Assembly: GCA_008828725.1 (NCBI GenBank)
Contig: MEHQ01004506.1
Coordinates: 74,159 to 138,158 of the forward strand
Direction of reading: 5' to 3'
From: Saccharina japonica
Taxonomy: Eukaryota > Sar > Phaeophyceae > Laminariales > Laminariaceae
Length of the DNA: 64,000 bases
Under the pieces are notes generated by a model, which made no database searches, was not told where the DNA came from, and saw only the letters and a list, made by a program, of their open reading frames with translations. Below, in pieces: positions 42,120 to 52,743 of the stretch. Positions within the stretch are counted from its first letter, which is position 1. Every line of letters starts with the position of its first letter. The position numbers were made by a program, and so were the translations under genes.

Positions 42120-45100
42120 GGTGTTGTTGTTGTTGTTGTTGCTGTTGTTATGTTTTTCTTATCACTTTTCAGTTTCCAGCTCAACTCGTCTTACAACCAG
42201 GGGTCCACCCCGATAAACTTTCCCTTCACCCCACTACGACCAATTTCCAAGACCCAGACAGGGAGGCGGTATACTAAATAAGACCAAGTAAAATACAAAT
42301 GCGAAAAAGAAAAAAAAAAACGTTTTTCGTACTTTCGTTCTCGAATCCCCCAATGAACTTGGGTTGTTTGTTCATTTTGACACTGGGAAGGAAGGAGTGT
42401 ACGTAGGTCGTTTTCTCTTTTTGTCGAGCACCCTCGACTACTACTACTACTAATATCATGGAAGCCCTTGTTCATTTTTGTAAAGACCTTCAGGGGCTTT
42501 CTCGTGGACAATAAGCCGTTTGCCACAGATGGCACGTTCCTTTCACCCCCCCCCCCCCCCCAAAAAAAAAAAACGAGTTTTCCTACCGAGATAGCGCCAC
42601 TCCCATCAACCTCTCACCTGCACCCTGAGCGCCGCGAAGTGACTCGCGCTGTCCTCGTTCTGCGAGAAGTTGATCTCCTCGATTCCCACCCCCGGCTTTC
42701 TGTTGCCCACCGTGTCCCCCCCCGCGGCGGCATCCCCTCCCCGCCGTCTCCACACGTCCAGATCAATGTCCAGAATCTATACATCACATATACGTACGGG
42801 ACCATACATACATCATTTTTCCCCCTGAGTGGTGGTAGTGGTGGATGGTGGTGGTGGGTGTCTCACACAGCATGACAGGTTTTGTGCGGAAAACAAAAAT
42901 ACCCTATAAAGAGGCAGGGGGTGGGGGTGGGTGAGTGGGGAAATGGGGTGGGGGTAAGGGCTGGAGGTGGGAGGTAGGGGCAGGGGCGGTAGGGCGGAAT
43001 GAGGTGTAACTTCATATTCATGGCACGGCCGTAGTCCGTATGACCATAGTACTGCAGCGGGGGGGGGAGTGCAAGTTGTAGGGGGCGTTGATGGTGATGC
43101 GTGAACGGGATGGGTAGGGCTGTGGGGGCGAACGTAGGGGTGGGAGTGGTGTGGGACGGTGGGACAGTGGGGGTGGGAGTGGAGGTGGGGGTGGGGTAGG
43201 TACGGGGTGGGGGGTTGGGGTAGGGGGAGGTGGGGTGTGTGGTGCAGGAAGTAGGCCTTGCTTGCAAGTATCGCATGGGCAACGCTGCCTTTGGTCACCA
43301 TCGGCGTACGACACAGCGCCCTTCGCCGCAAGAGGAGCGCCAAATAAATACCACTCATCCATAAAAAAAAACGGGTAGAGTCTTGGGTGCGCCGATGATG
43401 CTAATCCGTTGCTCCTCCACCCCCAGGACGGGGCCGTGAAAACATGTCGTCTAGTTGCGAGTGTTCCTTACGAGTAGCGCCCGAGAAAGGTGTCGCGAGA
43501 GGTGGGGCAACACCTGCCTGTGTGTGGACGAACGGTGAATCGAGAACGAGAATGTTCTCGAGAAAAAAATCGCAGCAGCAGTAACAGCAGCAGCAGCAAC
43601 ATCAACCCCAGCAACGCCGACAACAGCAACAACACCAGCAACAACAGCGACACCAACAGCCGAAAAATAATTCAACAGCATCAATAACAGCAACTCCAAG
43701 AAAACCACCACCACCACTACGTCCTGCCAACAGAAGAAATAAAACATGATAAATAAATGGAACCACAAAAGGTAAACAGCAGCAACAAAAAAGCTAAAAA
43801 AAACTATGATGATCGGTCTGACAAACCACTGCACTCTTTCTAGCGAAGCGCTCGAACGCAGCCCCACCTTCTCCGCCACGTAACACGCCATCTTGTCCAC
43901 GTCGAAAACCACCGTGCGCGGACCCAGGCCGAGGTCCTCGTCTGAAACGAAGAACGGCCCCGCGCTCATCAACCCGGCGTACGTCAGGGCTGTCATTGAC
44001 AAGGACACACAGACACGAAAAAAAACAAAAGACAGCAGCAACAACAGCAACAACAACAACAACAATGTCGGCATCAGCAACAACAACAGCATAAAAATGG
44101 ACAAAATAAAGACGACAGCAGCAATATCAGTACGTAACAGTATCAAGAATAACAACACCGACCACAGCAGCAACAACAGCATCACAACTACCACTACCAC
44201 CACCACCACCAACTCCAACAGCAACACCAACAGAACAGCATGTATGACGTGCTTGGACATTAGAACGGCTACGCATACAAAAAACAACAGTAACGCCAAA
44301 AATAACAGCGTTAAGACGTGCTTGAATATCAGGACGACTGCAGTACACATATCATACCAAACAACAGCGACAAAAGTAGCATAAATGCAGGCTTTTTAAC
44401 ACCGTAATGAGTAAATATAATTCGAAAGGCTTGGCAGCATACCAAAATTGCAACATCTAACAACAACAGCACACCACCACCACCACCACCACCACCACCA
44501 CCACCACCACCACCACCACCACCGCCACCAATAAAAGTACGCGCCAAGCTCGGGAAGAGATTGACACGGAGGGGAGATGTTATTTACCACTTAGCGTATG
44601 CTACGTAGCTGCAGGTGTATACAGCGGTCATGGCCCAAGCACTGTCATAGCGTCGTAGCTATAAAGGTGATCGTCTTTTCGTGCGCGCTAAGGCCTCGTT
44701 CAGCCTTCATATACTAATTTTAGTGTAGGGTGCGGTCAGGGGCGGTCATCACCGTCAAACAATATTGGGAAACTGTCTTTTGGGCCGCGTCAAGTTCTCT
44801 TTCGGCCTTAGTATACTATTTTAAGTGTAGGGGGCGGTCAGACAAGGCGGTCAGTCAAGGCGGTCGGTCAAACCGCGGTCTCCTAGATATTTGCCCACCG
44901 CCATAAGCCACCGCGCACAAAAGGCCTAAATATCGTAGTTTTAGTGTAGGGGAGCGGTCAGTTGAGGCGGTCAGTCAAGGCGTCAAACAGCAGTGGTCTT
45001 CCGGCATATTAACCGTATCAGTTTTTTTGTGTAGGGGGGCGATCAGTCGAGGGGCTGAACCGCGGTCTCCTGTCATATTCACCCTCCCCTCCCACTAATG

Positions 45101-48100
45101 TCTTCATTTACCAGTTTTAGTGTGTGGGGGGGGCGGTCAGTCACTTGGCATATTCACCCCTTTCCTCAAAATGCCTTAATATACCAGTTTTAGTGTAGGG
45201 GGGGGGCGGTCAGTCGGTTGGCATATTCACCCCTTTCCTCAAAATGCCTTAATATACCAGTTTTAGTGTAGGGAGGGGGACGGTCAGTCGGTTGGCATAT
45301 TCACCCCCTTCCTCAAAATGCCTTAACATACCAGTTTTCGTGAAGGGGGGGGGCGGTCAGTCAAGGAGGTCAGTCAGGACGTCAGTCAAGGCCGTCAGTC
45401 ACGGCCGTCAGTCAAACGCGGGTCAAAACCGCGGTCTCACTGTTAAATGATTTATTTTCTCACCGTCGTAGGCCACCTCCCACATGCCCTGCCTCAGGCA
45501 GCAGTTCGTCATGTACGTGTACACCGCAGCGTTCGCGGTGGGGTTCGTGCTCCGATACTTCTCCACCGCCAAAGCCTTCTGCCTATATAGACGGGTGGAG
45601 CAGGCGTGTTGCGGTACGTGCGGGGAGTAATCGCCAGACCAAAACAATAAATGAGGCCAGGAAGCGCGACGGCGCTGGCAGGGGGGAGGTGTACTTCATA
45701 TTCATGCATGGCCGTAGTCGTACGACCATAGACCCTCGCATCCCTACAATGCCGGGACGGAGCATGTCGGGTTTTCACCGACCAGGCAGACATTGCTAGC
45801 ACAAAGCGCGAAGCGCCGTGAGGTGTTGGGCGAGTCGCCTGAAGGGTGAGCTGCATCCTACTAAGGACCGCTTGTGAGGCGGACTTGCATATGGATGACA
45901 GCTTCAATGAGTGAATTTAATTTATGGTGTGGCCACTTCCTGAGACAGCAATGGGAGCACTATGTAACTGCCTCGCGGGTGCCTTACCCTATACACACTA
46001 CGTGATACGATCATTCCCCCTGTGCGGAGCAAAGGTTCTCCACCCCGCACGAATGATCTAACTCGACCGCCAGCCTTGATGACCGCCAAAACAAAAAACA
46101 AAAATAAAACGGCACCCTGGTTGTCTAGCTCGCGCAGTGAGAGGCGTGTTTTACAGCGTCGTCGCCAACCGACGCCAACCCCACCTCATCTAGGGGGGGG
46201 TGCCGCTGCCGATTCGACGCGTGTCACGAAACAAGTTTCTCACATAGTAATTTGATCCTGGACGAAAATAAAAAGTGTATACGAAAAGTGGCGTCGCGTA
46301 CTGACTGCTGTAGCGTAGCGTACCTCCACTTCCTCACGGACACCGCCCACGGGGTGTGCAATTCCGCCACCACCTCTTTATCCAGGTTTTGGAGCAGGAA
46401 CTCGGCCTCCGCCCCCGCCCTCGTCGAAGCAGCCAGTCCCGCCAAAAGCTCCCCCGCTTCCGCCGCTTCCGCAAGACGCGAGCAGCGTTGGAGGATGACG
46501 CTGGCCTGTTTTTTTTTCCGTGTGGGCGAGGGAGGAGGAAAGGGAGAATACAAATAAGAAGACAAGTTATGACTAAGACTAAGCCTAAGACTAAGACTAA
46601 GTCTAAGACTAAGACTAAGGCTGAGACTAAGACTAAGACGAAGACTAAGACTAAGACAAATGCCAATAACAAGGCTAAGTAATACTGGCGCCAAGACTAA
46701 GGCTGAGACTAAGACTAAGGGTGAACACTAAGAGTAGAGAGGCCATTCGTAGGGAGGAAGGAGTTCCATCGGCACCGGAGGCGTCAATCTTATGACTTGC
46801 CTGATTGGAAACTCGGACTATATAAATAACTTTTCGACTTCCGAGCCGCGTTTTTTTTTTTTTCAAATTTGTTTCGCGCGGGAGAGTCAAGTCAGGGCAC
46901 TCCCGCAGACAGGTGTGACAGATAGGATGCCTTAGGGATTGCAATTCACCGCAACAGAGCAGCAGTGCCGCTCAGTACATAGCGTAGTGCATATAATATA
47001 TACTGGTACGACTTGGCCCTGCTGCTGCGACATTGCTTTTTCTTCTTCTAATCACGTGGTTGAACACGATGAAGCCCCCAACACAGGCCTGGACACAGGT
47101 ATCATTACGGAGGAGGACCCTAGTAATCAGGACCCATCACATACACAAATATCTATACACTTCCAGCATTTTTACTAAGCATATTGGGTCCTGATTATTA
47201 TGTCCCCCCCTAACAGTAGTGCACACAGATTCCTTGTTCCAGCTTCATCCCCGGTCCCCGGGAATCTTTTCTCAGGCGGTGTCGGGGGTAATATGGGCTT
47301 AGCATAGCTTTACAAAATATCACAAAAATGCGTCAGCTGTGGGTTCGACCGATTTAGTGGTTGATACTCAACTTTGAAAAGCACACGTGCAAAGTCTATT
47401 TAAGACTGTCTTTGACTCTGAGAGTCGAGCATATGTTAAACCACCTTTTAGCATTTTGAAAGCACACGTGCAAGTGTATTTCAACTGTTTTGGGTTCAGA
47501 GTTGAGCATATGTGACCCATACTTTACCATATTAGAGGCAATATTACCGCTGGTGCGACCACACAGGTCATTCGGTTTCGGCCGCAATATAGTTGGGGCC
47601 CCCAAAAAACTACTGAAAAACGTGCCCTACACTAGTTCCAAGTAGTAAATATGTCCCAAAAAGCATGGTTGCAGTTCTTAACCCTTTTAGGACTGGAGTC
47701 CCGTTTTGGGGACAAAGTACTCAGAATTAGAGTGGTTTGTCCCCAAAACGGGACTGCAGTTCTGCAAGGGTTATAACCCGTTTCGGCCTTAACCCATTCA
47801 GAACTGAGAAAAAATCCCTACCACACTAATTCCAAGTAGTTTGTCCCCGAATACGTGGGACCAGTTCTTACGGGGCTAAGGACTGTACTCCCGTTGTGGA
47901 AAATAAAAAACACTTGGAATTAGACTCATGTGTTGGTTTATGTACAGCAGTGCCCTTTTGCGGGGGTGCCATAGTAAACAGAACCAAATATTGCGAGTAA
48001 AACATAGGTAGGTAAATATATAGGTTTTTATGTGTACCGTAGGTCCCATTTACTATGGCTCCCTGCACTAATACGAGAGTGTTTGCGTTTTTTTTTCTTT

Positions 48101-48776
48101 CTTACTTTTACTTCTCTAAAAATTCTCCCGAAGGGAGGGATTTGCGGTATTTTTTTTGAAAAAAACGGCAAAAAGGTACTTTAGAGAAGTACGTTTTTGA
48201 TCGAAAGTTACGGTAACTTCTGGCTCTCAGCTTCATTGGCCTACACACACCGAGCATCCTACCGACGCAGAACGCCACAACACAACACAACAACCGATGG
48301 GAGCACACAGAGGCTTGAGAGGTGTAGCTAGAGTATGACGCGGACGAGCGGTGTTGGATTTTGCTAGCGGGGCGCCGGCGGACTGCCGGCGGCCCGCTAC
48401 GGTACGCTTTCGCCGGCTTGGTGTCGTGGAGGATGCGTCGTCCAGAAAGAACTACTCGTACGAGTACGAGTTCGTACGAGTACACGAGTACTTGCATGTA
48501 CACGTACTCGTACCGCCTTGCTTGTAGAGCTCGACAGGATGACAGATCGTCGTGTATCATTTCAATTCCACCACACTGCGGCAGCAGCAGCAGTAGCAGC
48601 AGTAGCAGCAGCCGCGCGCCGCCACGGTCTGTCTATGTCGGGGCGACCGGGGGGGCTTGGAGCGGAGCGTGCCGGCGCGGTGTCGCGCGTAGGTCGAGGG
48701 CAGCAGCAGGAGCAGCACACGGCGAGAAGAATAGTCGGTCGCAAAATCGAAAAAAGCAAAAAAAGAAGCCGTTGCT

Positions 48777-48850
<74 letters not shown>

Positions 48851-49652
48851 GGCTGCTGATGCTGTTTGTTTATGTTGCTGGGGCAGACGCTGCCGTTAGC
48901 TGCCGCCACGTAGCTGCAGCCAACTGTGCTGCTGCTTGCGGTCGTGGCAGCGGCGGTACTGCGGTTATCCCTGCCGCCCCCACCGTTGCTGGGCTGCCGT
49001 TCCTCTCGAACGCTAGTTTTTGTTTTCGTTCTTTTTTTGGTTCACCCCTCTTCCCCTGGTATTTTCGGAGGCGTCGCCTGCAGGATTGGGTTTACTTCTA
49101 TCGCAAACACACCGAGATCGTGAAGGGAAGGGAATTCACTTTTTTTTTTAGCGGAAGGAAAGTATTTTTTTTATATATTTCTATCGCAAACACTCTAATA
49201 GAAAAAAAGGGGCAATAAGACACATGCTACGCTACGGTAGAGGTGCACCATGTTTTTGCCTTCTAAGGGTGGTCACTTAAGGAGCTCTGTGCCTCACTCA
49301 AAAAACTGATTTTGGAGGAAACAAAAAGTGTTATATACCCGATGGACACAAACCCACGGCCTGCCTGTACACTGAAACATCTTGCAACGAAAAAATAATG
49401 AAATTCCTTCGTACGATTTTGGTTTAAGGAGCCCGATCATCAGAAACTATTTCAGCCAAAACAAGGTATACCGTACACCTCTATCGTAGCACGAGTCAGA
49501 AGACGAAACGGTCACCTCCGTGGTCAATAGTTCCTGTCCGTCTACGATGACGTCGTTCACGAGCGTCCCGATGCTTTCCGACGCCGATGCCCCCTCGTCT
49601 ATCTGCCGCCGCAGCGTCCGAAGGCCCGCCTTGGAAGCGCCCTCGGCCTCTC
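38426..49652 (-). CDS. Seven-exon gene, protein of unknown family
   Basis: Exons in transcription order: 49652-49516, 46505-46338, 45578-45464, 43989-43835, 42776-42618, 41626-41417 and 38638-38426 (stop TAG). All borders are AG/GT and every adjoining phase agrees, including a split Ala codon between exons 3 and 4, so this is one gene. At least ~385 residues; the 5' end is missing, as exon 1 needs one base from an earlier exon. Landmarks: KAGLRTLRRQIDEGASASES; SVILQRCSRLAEAAEAG; NAAVYTYMTNCCLRQGMWEV; TYAGLMSAGPFFVSDEDLGL; GIEEINFSQNEDSASHFAAL; ARVALRKIRTELRATADASS; AMETLLSLDFAGPVQADADL; end RRAIDEEQEQ. Composition suggests mostly helix with one Gly/Ser linker, and no membrane span. I recognise no family; exon 3 faintly recalls a PPR/TPR helix pair. 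Introns hold large triplet repeats. Confidence 0.72.
38840..39305 (-). mobile_element. TIR element family E, inverted, with nested TIR element
   Basis: Outer ends: ACTGAAACGTTTTCTGAATG, CTAACCCAAAATCGACGGAC and GAGCTCCTCAAGCGAGGAGC. An inner ~185-bp element at 38950-39135 has ends TACAGTGCAGGACACCTATC and TTATTAGGTGTCCGGTACTG. Confidence 0.55.
38950..39135. mobile_element. TIR element GGACACCTAATAAGAAACAG (family F)
   Basis: Inverted ends AGTGCAGGACACCTA..AATAAGAAACAG and CTGTTTCTTATTAGGTGTCC. A second copy is at 51283-51582; 61385-61560 has similar internal words (CACACCCGGTCTTACATAAG). Confidence 0.7.
40396..40635 (+). repeat. ~120-bp tandem duplication
   Basis: Two units share TAATAAGAGTCTAATAT, CGGAAGCGAGTTT and CCATCCGTCCCGAGAAAAAA. 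In the last intron of the minus-strand gene. The rest of that intron (38639-41416) has no other supported gene. Confidence 0.8.
41160..41412 (+). repeat. CTGT/CTGC tetranucleotide tract with CT run
   Basis: Over 200 bp of TGTC and CTGC units and (CT)n. On the minus strand it starts ~5 bp after the donor of exon 41626-41417. Confidence 0.95.
41730..41809. other. Assembly gap, 80 N
   Basis: Flanked by GGGGT- and CCTC-rich simple sequence, in the intron between exons 42618 and 41626. Confidence 0.99.
41971..42056. mobile_element. Short palindromic MITE (family D)
   Basis: GTTATCACTCTGGACGGAAC TATAAGAACCGTTT faces GAAACGATCCTTATATTTCC GTCCACAGTGATAAC. Confidence 0.75.
42058..42147 (+). repeat. 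GTT/AAC trinucleotide tract
   Basis: About 90 bp, nearly pure TTG units, directly abutting the MITE at 41971-42056. Confidence 0.95.
43570..44230. repeat. CAG/CAA/CCA triplet-rich tracts around an exon
   Basis: 43570-43730 and 44033-44240 are mostly CAGCAA and CAC triplets, flanking exon 43835-43989 on both sides. Confidence 0.85.
44470..44523 (+). repeat. CAC/GTG trinucleotide tract
   Basis: About 18 CAC units, then GCCACCA. In the intron between exons 45464 and 43989. Confidence 0.95.
44710..45425 (+). repeat. Minisatellite with GCGGTCAGTC core
   Basis: At least eight copies of TACCAGTTTTAGTGTAGGGG..GGCGGTCAGTC at variable spacing (60-120 bp). The last three (45110-45360) are near-perfect ~80-bp units with GGCATATTCACCCCTTTCCT and CAAAATGCCTTAATA. 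It ends ~40 bp from exon 45464. Confidence 0.8.
45683..46200 (-). repeat. Family P full-length copy
   Basis: Plus sense: GGGGGGAGGTGTACTTCATA.. at the 3' end through CCAGGCAGACATTGC and TGGTGTGGCCACTTCC to GCGTCGTCGCCAACCGACGC at the 5' end. It lies between exons 46338 and 45578. Confidence 0.75.
46560..46735 (+). repeat. ACTAAG hexanucleotide repeat
   Basis: About 25 imperfect GACTAA/GACTAAG units with CCTAAG and GCTGAG variants, ~55 bp upstream (minus sense) of exon 46505. Confidence 0.9.
47060..47205. mobile_element. GTCCTGATTA palindromic MITE
   Basis: CCTAGTAATCAGGACCCATC ACATACACAAA faces TAAGCATATTGGGTCCTGAT TATTA. A relative lies at ~40308-40402 (GTGATCAAGACCCGTCACGT / TTTGGTCCTGAATAC). 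Confidence 0.6.
47370..47530 (+). repeat. ~85-bp tandem duplication
   Basis: GCACACGTGCAA, TCGAGCATATGT and GTTGAGCATATGTGACC mark two units (GAAAGCACACGTGCAAGT in the second). Confidence 0.65.
47678..47774. mobile_element. Palindromic MITE (family A)
   Basis: Nearly perfect arms: TTTTAGGACTGGAGTCCCGT and ACGGGACTGCAGTTCTGCAA around GTACTCAGAATTAGAGTGGT. A related TTAACCCATTCAGAACTG / GGACCAGTTCTTAC element follows at 47788-47875. Confidence 0.8.
47962..48066. mobile_element. MITE family C
   Basis: GGGTGCCATAGTAAACAGAA CC faces GGTCCCATTTACTATGGCTC CC. Confidence 0.65.
48455..48515. repeat. CGTACTCG hairpin-forming stretch
   Basis: GTACGAGTACGAGTTCGTAC..GAGTACACGAGTACTTGCAT can pair with GTACACGTACTCGTACC. 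Confidence 0.6.
48780..48849 (+). repeat. CTG/CAG repeat, 23 units
   Basis: Uninterrupted CTG units. On the sense strand of the minus-strand gene it is (CAG)23 in the first intron. Shorter CAG tracts flank it at 48583-48612. Confidence 0.95.
49222..49497 (+). mobile_element. TIR element family E
   Basis: ACATGCTACGCTACGGTAGA GGTGCACCATG at the left, GTACACCTCTATCGTAGCAC at the right, with GAGCTC, a GGAGGAAACAAAAAG core and CATCTTGCAACGAAA. About 20 bp beyond it lies exon 49516-49652. Confidence 0.65.
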
Positions 49653-50469
49653 CTGTAAACCGCCGCCGCCGCGAGTCAGCGTCGTCTCCCTGGTGCTCTC
49701 TCTGGCCACTGGCGGCGACAAACAGCAGCAGCAGCAATGCGACCGATCGGCATTGTCAAATTAATAGGGCTGGGCACTGGCTGACTCAGTCAGTAGCGAT
49801 TATACTGTTTCAAAATCAATCAGTATACTGGATAGCAGTACGAGTATACTGCTGTCTCTTGCCTCTCCTCTCTCCTTCCGACACGCATTTGACAGGTTTC
49901 CGTACGATGATATGGCATGTTCCTTGGATGTACGTAACATAATACCTACTGGCGAATATACTGGCCGGGACAAACAGTAGATTACTACTGGCAGTAGATT
50001 ACCTCTGCCAGTACATACTGTGCCAGTGCCCAGCCCTACAAATTTACGAATGTATGCGAGTATGGTATTTACACGTGTATATTGAAAAAAAAAAAAAAAA
50101 AAACAGCTGTGAGATCGAGGATTTGGTCGAAACTCATTCTTATTTGCTAGCTGAGTGAGTATATGTATGTACCAGCTTCCGTTTCCACAGCCTCCTGAAC
50201 GGTTTAGAAACACACCTACAGGTATATACCAGCTATCGTACATACACGTACTGGTACATACTTGAAGTATTAATATACGTTTTTTAAAGGGGGGGACATC
50301 ACGTGGAGTTCCTGCAGATATACAGTATACGATAGATGGCAGATGGGACCTTCGTATCGAGGGGGCGGGAGAGTTTTTCAAGGAATTTTCTCCCGTCCGT
50401 TCTCCGTGACCCCCGTCCTATCATTCGACAGCAAGATTAGACACCAGTACCGGTATATACGCCGTATAT

Positions 50470-50550
50470 TGTGACCGCGGATCTGAGTTACGACTATGGA
50501 GGGAGAGAGATAGAAGTGCGAAGATTATGAATGGGATGGGAAAAAAAAAA
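50470..50550 (+). mobile_element. SINE 3' end fragment
   Basis: GTGACCGCGGATCTGAGTTA CGACTATGGAGGGAGAGAGA ..GAAGTGCGAAGATTATGAAT then GGGATGGG and an A-run. Only the 3' ~75 bp remain. Confidence 0.7.
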
Positions 50551-50773
50551 AAAAAAACTGTCGCCTCCCGATGGCACGGTCACCTTTTTGCTGCGAGCGG
50601 TGGTTGAGCCCCATGTGAAAGCTGCTGAGAAATCTATGAATGATACCAGGTACCTGGTACATATATATTTTCCTACCGTACCTATGAAACGATACCAAAT
50701 CATGCACCAGGTATGTCGCATGACAACGTGCATGCCGAGTGGCATACATACGTACTTTCACATATTATGCAGG

Positions 50774-50894
50774 TACGCCTAAAAAAACGAGGCACGTGGG
50801 CGAGTACTTTGTCGAGGGCGCTGCCACGGACGGTTACATCTCTCAGTGTGTCGCGTGCCGACGCCAACGCAAGCACGAGGCCACGAGAGCAGCC
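50774..50894 (+). CDS. Candidate exon with CxxC motif
   Basis: Follows ATTATGCAG and reads TPKKTRHVGEYFVEGAATDG then YISQCVACRRQRKHEATR before entering a poly(GCA) tract. The Y-F...C-x-x-C pattern vaguely resembles a transposon-type zinc finger, but the second metal pair is not visible and no downstream exon is assigned. Noncoding chance is possible. Confidence 0.3.
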
Positions 50895-50918
50895 GCAGCC
50901 GCAGCCGCAGCCGCAGCC

Positions 50919-50951
<33 letters not shown>

Positions 50952-50955
50952 CAAG
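50888..50955 (+). repeat. GCAGCC and GCA triplet tract
   Basis: GCAGCCGCAGCCGCAGCC then eleven or more GCA units. Confidence 0.95.
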
Positions 50956-51282
50956 CAAGCAGCAGCTCCCACGTCGTGTATACCCAGGGCATAGGAGCGC
51001 GGGGCGTAGGGTGTAGGCAGGGGGCCTGCTGACTGCCCACAGCAGACTACGGACTCCTGACTGCGGATCGTACCATACAAGTAGTACTCAGCCATCTCGA
51101 CCATCTCGACCATCTCGACGTCTTATCTCTCTCCCTGTCTGTCTGTGGCAGTGTGGAGGTGGGTCATGATCGGCAAGAAGAGCAGGTTTGCGATCATGAT
51201 CTACATTAAATTTACACACAGACGCGGAGAGAGACCAAGACGATCCGCGAGACGTTTGAGTACAGTACAGTAGTACAGTAGT

Positions 51283-51582
51283 ACAGTAGTAGTACAGGAC
51301 ACCTATTTACGGGGGACCATAGTAAATAGGACCTGCGGTGCACACAAACACCTATATATTTACCTATTTTTACTATTAATAACAAACTTTGGTCCTATTT
51401 ACTATGGTTCTCCGTAATATTAATATGAAGAAACAGGCTAATAAGAAAGCCAAGCTGAGATTGAGAGGAAAATAAGAAATTCGGGACTCGTTATATTGAA
51501 ATTAGTGTAGAACGCAACCTCTCTCGAATAAGAAATCCAGCCTGGGCCAGCTTTTCTGTTTCTTATTAGGTGTCCTGTACTG
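51283..51582. mobile_element. TIR element family F with nested MITE C
   Basis: Ends AGTAGTACAGGACACCTATT and TTATTAGGTGTCCTGTACTG. The MITE at 51310-51416 is inserted within the left end, after ACACCTATT, separating it from GAAGAAACAGGCTAATAAGA. Without it the element matches 38950-39135. Confidence 0.75.
51310..51416. mobile_element. MITE family C, nested
   Basis: TACGGGGGACCATAGTAAAT AGGACC at the left; GGTCCTATTTACTATGGTTC TCCGTA at the right. Confidence 0.8.
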
Positions 51583-51846
51583 TACCGGTACTGTGTCTGG
51601 TACGTCGTATTCGTTTGCGATCATGATCTACAGGTAGTACACAGGCACAGGCATAGAGAGACACATGGTATAAAGCCGCGAGGCGTCTAATGACTACGTA
51701 GTACATCCGCAGTCAGCAGGCAGCAGTCAGCAGTCTGAGCAGCCAGCAGGGCCCTTGTGTACCCCCTATATACGCCCCTAACCTACTGCTGTACTGCTGT
51801 ACACGTGCAGACGAGAACGAAGATGTCGTAACCGGTCTCCAACTCG

Positions 51847-51948
51847 TACCAAGGACCAAAATGGACGTAAATATAAGAGTCGTTTTATTTTGATGTTTAA
51901 GATACAGAGGTCCTTACATTTCCGTCCAATTTGGTATGACGTAACCGC
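51847..51948. mobile_element. Short palindromic MITE (family D)
   Basis: ACCAAAATGGACGTAAATAT AAGAGTCGTTTTA faces GAGGTCCTTACATTTCCGTC CAATTTGGT. Confidence 0.7.
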
Positions 51949-51981
51949 GCCCTCGTCGTTTCATGAGTGAGAACCATAACC

Positions 51982-52580
51982 ATGTCACGAAGGAAGAGCA
52001 AACACAGCAAGCCATTTTCTCACCTGGCAGCCAAGGCCGAAGCTCTTCTCGTTACAGCTCTCGCTCTTGGCGCCATTACTGGCAGCGCTGGTGCGGGATA
52101 GCTTCGGGTGCATTTGGTGCACTGCTGCTGCTGCTGCTGCTCCTGCGCATGATGATGTTGCTGCTGCTGCTGCACTCCTTCGTAGGAAGTAGACGCTGCT
52201 GTAGACCCGCTGTATACGACGCGGGGCGCTCCGACAACAAACGCTTCGCAAAAGGCGCTGCGAATGGTCGGCTTCACATCAGCCAGCGATAAGATAACTA
52301 CGGCCACGATCCGACGAAGACTCGCAGCCCTGGGTGGTGATAACATGCCACAACGTCACAGCAAGAACGACCGAGTGCTGCAGCAGTTTGCCCTCGATTC
52401 TAACAGGGGTTTCAGTATCCTGGCAGGCTGTTTATGTAACGGCTCGCGATCCGTTACCAATAGTCACCAAACACGCCGACATTTGGGACAATCACATACC
52501 ATGTACCTGGTACAGAATAGGAACACAGGAACACAGGTATATACGTGTAACAGGTCGCAGGTCTGGCAGGCCGTAGCACG
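51982..52580 (+). CDS. Tentative three-exon gene, product unknown
   Basis: Exon A 51982-52090 starts at an ATG in context AACCATGTC and encodes MSRRKSKHSKPFSHLAAKAE then ALLVTALALGAITGSA plus one base. Exon B (52205-52333 or 52336) continues with two bases and reads PLYTTRGAPTTNASQKALRM, VGFTSASDKITTATIRRRL. Exon C starts at 52407 after TCTAACAG and reads VSVSWQAVYVTARDPLPIVT, KHADIWDNHIPCTW. Both joins are in phase with GT-AG borders; intron 1 is 114 bp and carries CTG repeats. The frame of C closes at TAG near 52578 or may splice earlier. A basic N-terminus followed by a short hydrophobic run could be a targeting signal. No family recognised. Every frame here is fairly open, so this could be chance. 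Confidence 0.35.
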
Positions 52581-52743
52581 CAGGGTCACACGTGTCATGA
52601 GCGCTGCCGTATACCCGTACAGCAGCCCCATGCGAAGGGCATCCTTGGTGAGCCGTCGCGCGTGAAAGAGGGAAGATAAAAGTATCACACCGCGTCTGGA
52701 TACAATCGAGAATCGAGTCATACCGAAGGAGGGACTGCGATGA

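Noticed and set aside
43262..43362. Minus-strand candidate exon DEWYLFGAPLAAKGAVSYAD
   Set aside because: No convincing acceptor, and exons 43835 and 42776 already join in phase without it.
48361..49218. 285-codon plus-strand frame with poly-Ser and poly-Leu
   Set aside because: Built from CAG/CTG repeats in an intron of the minus-strand gene; the non-repeat parts show no motif.
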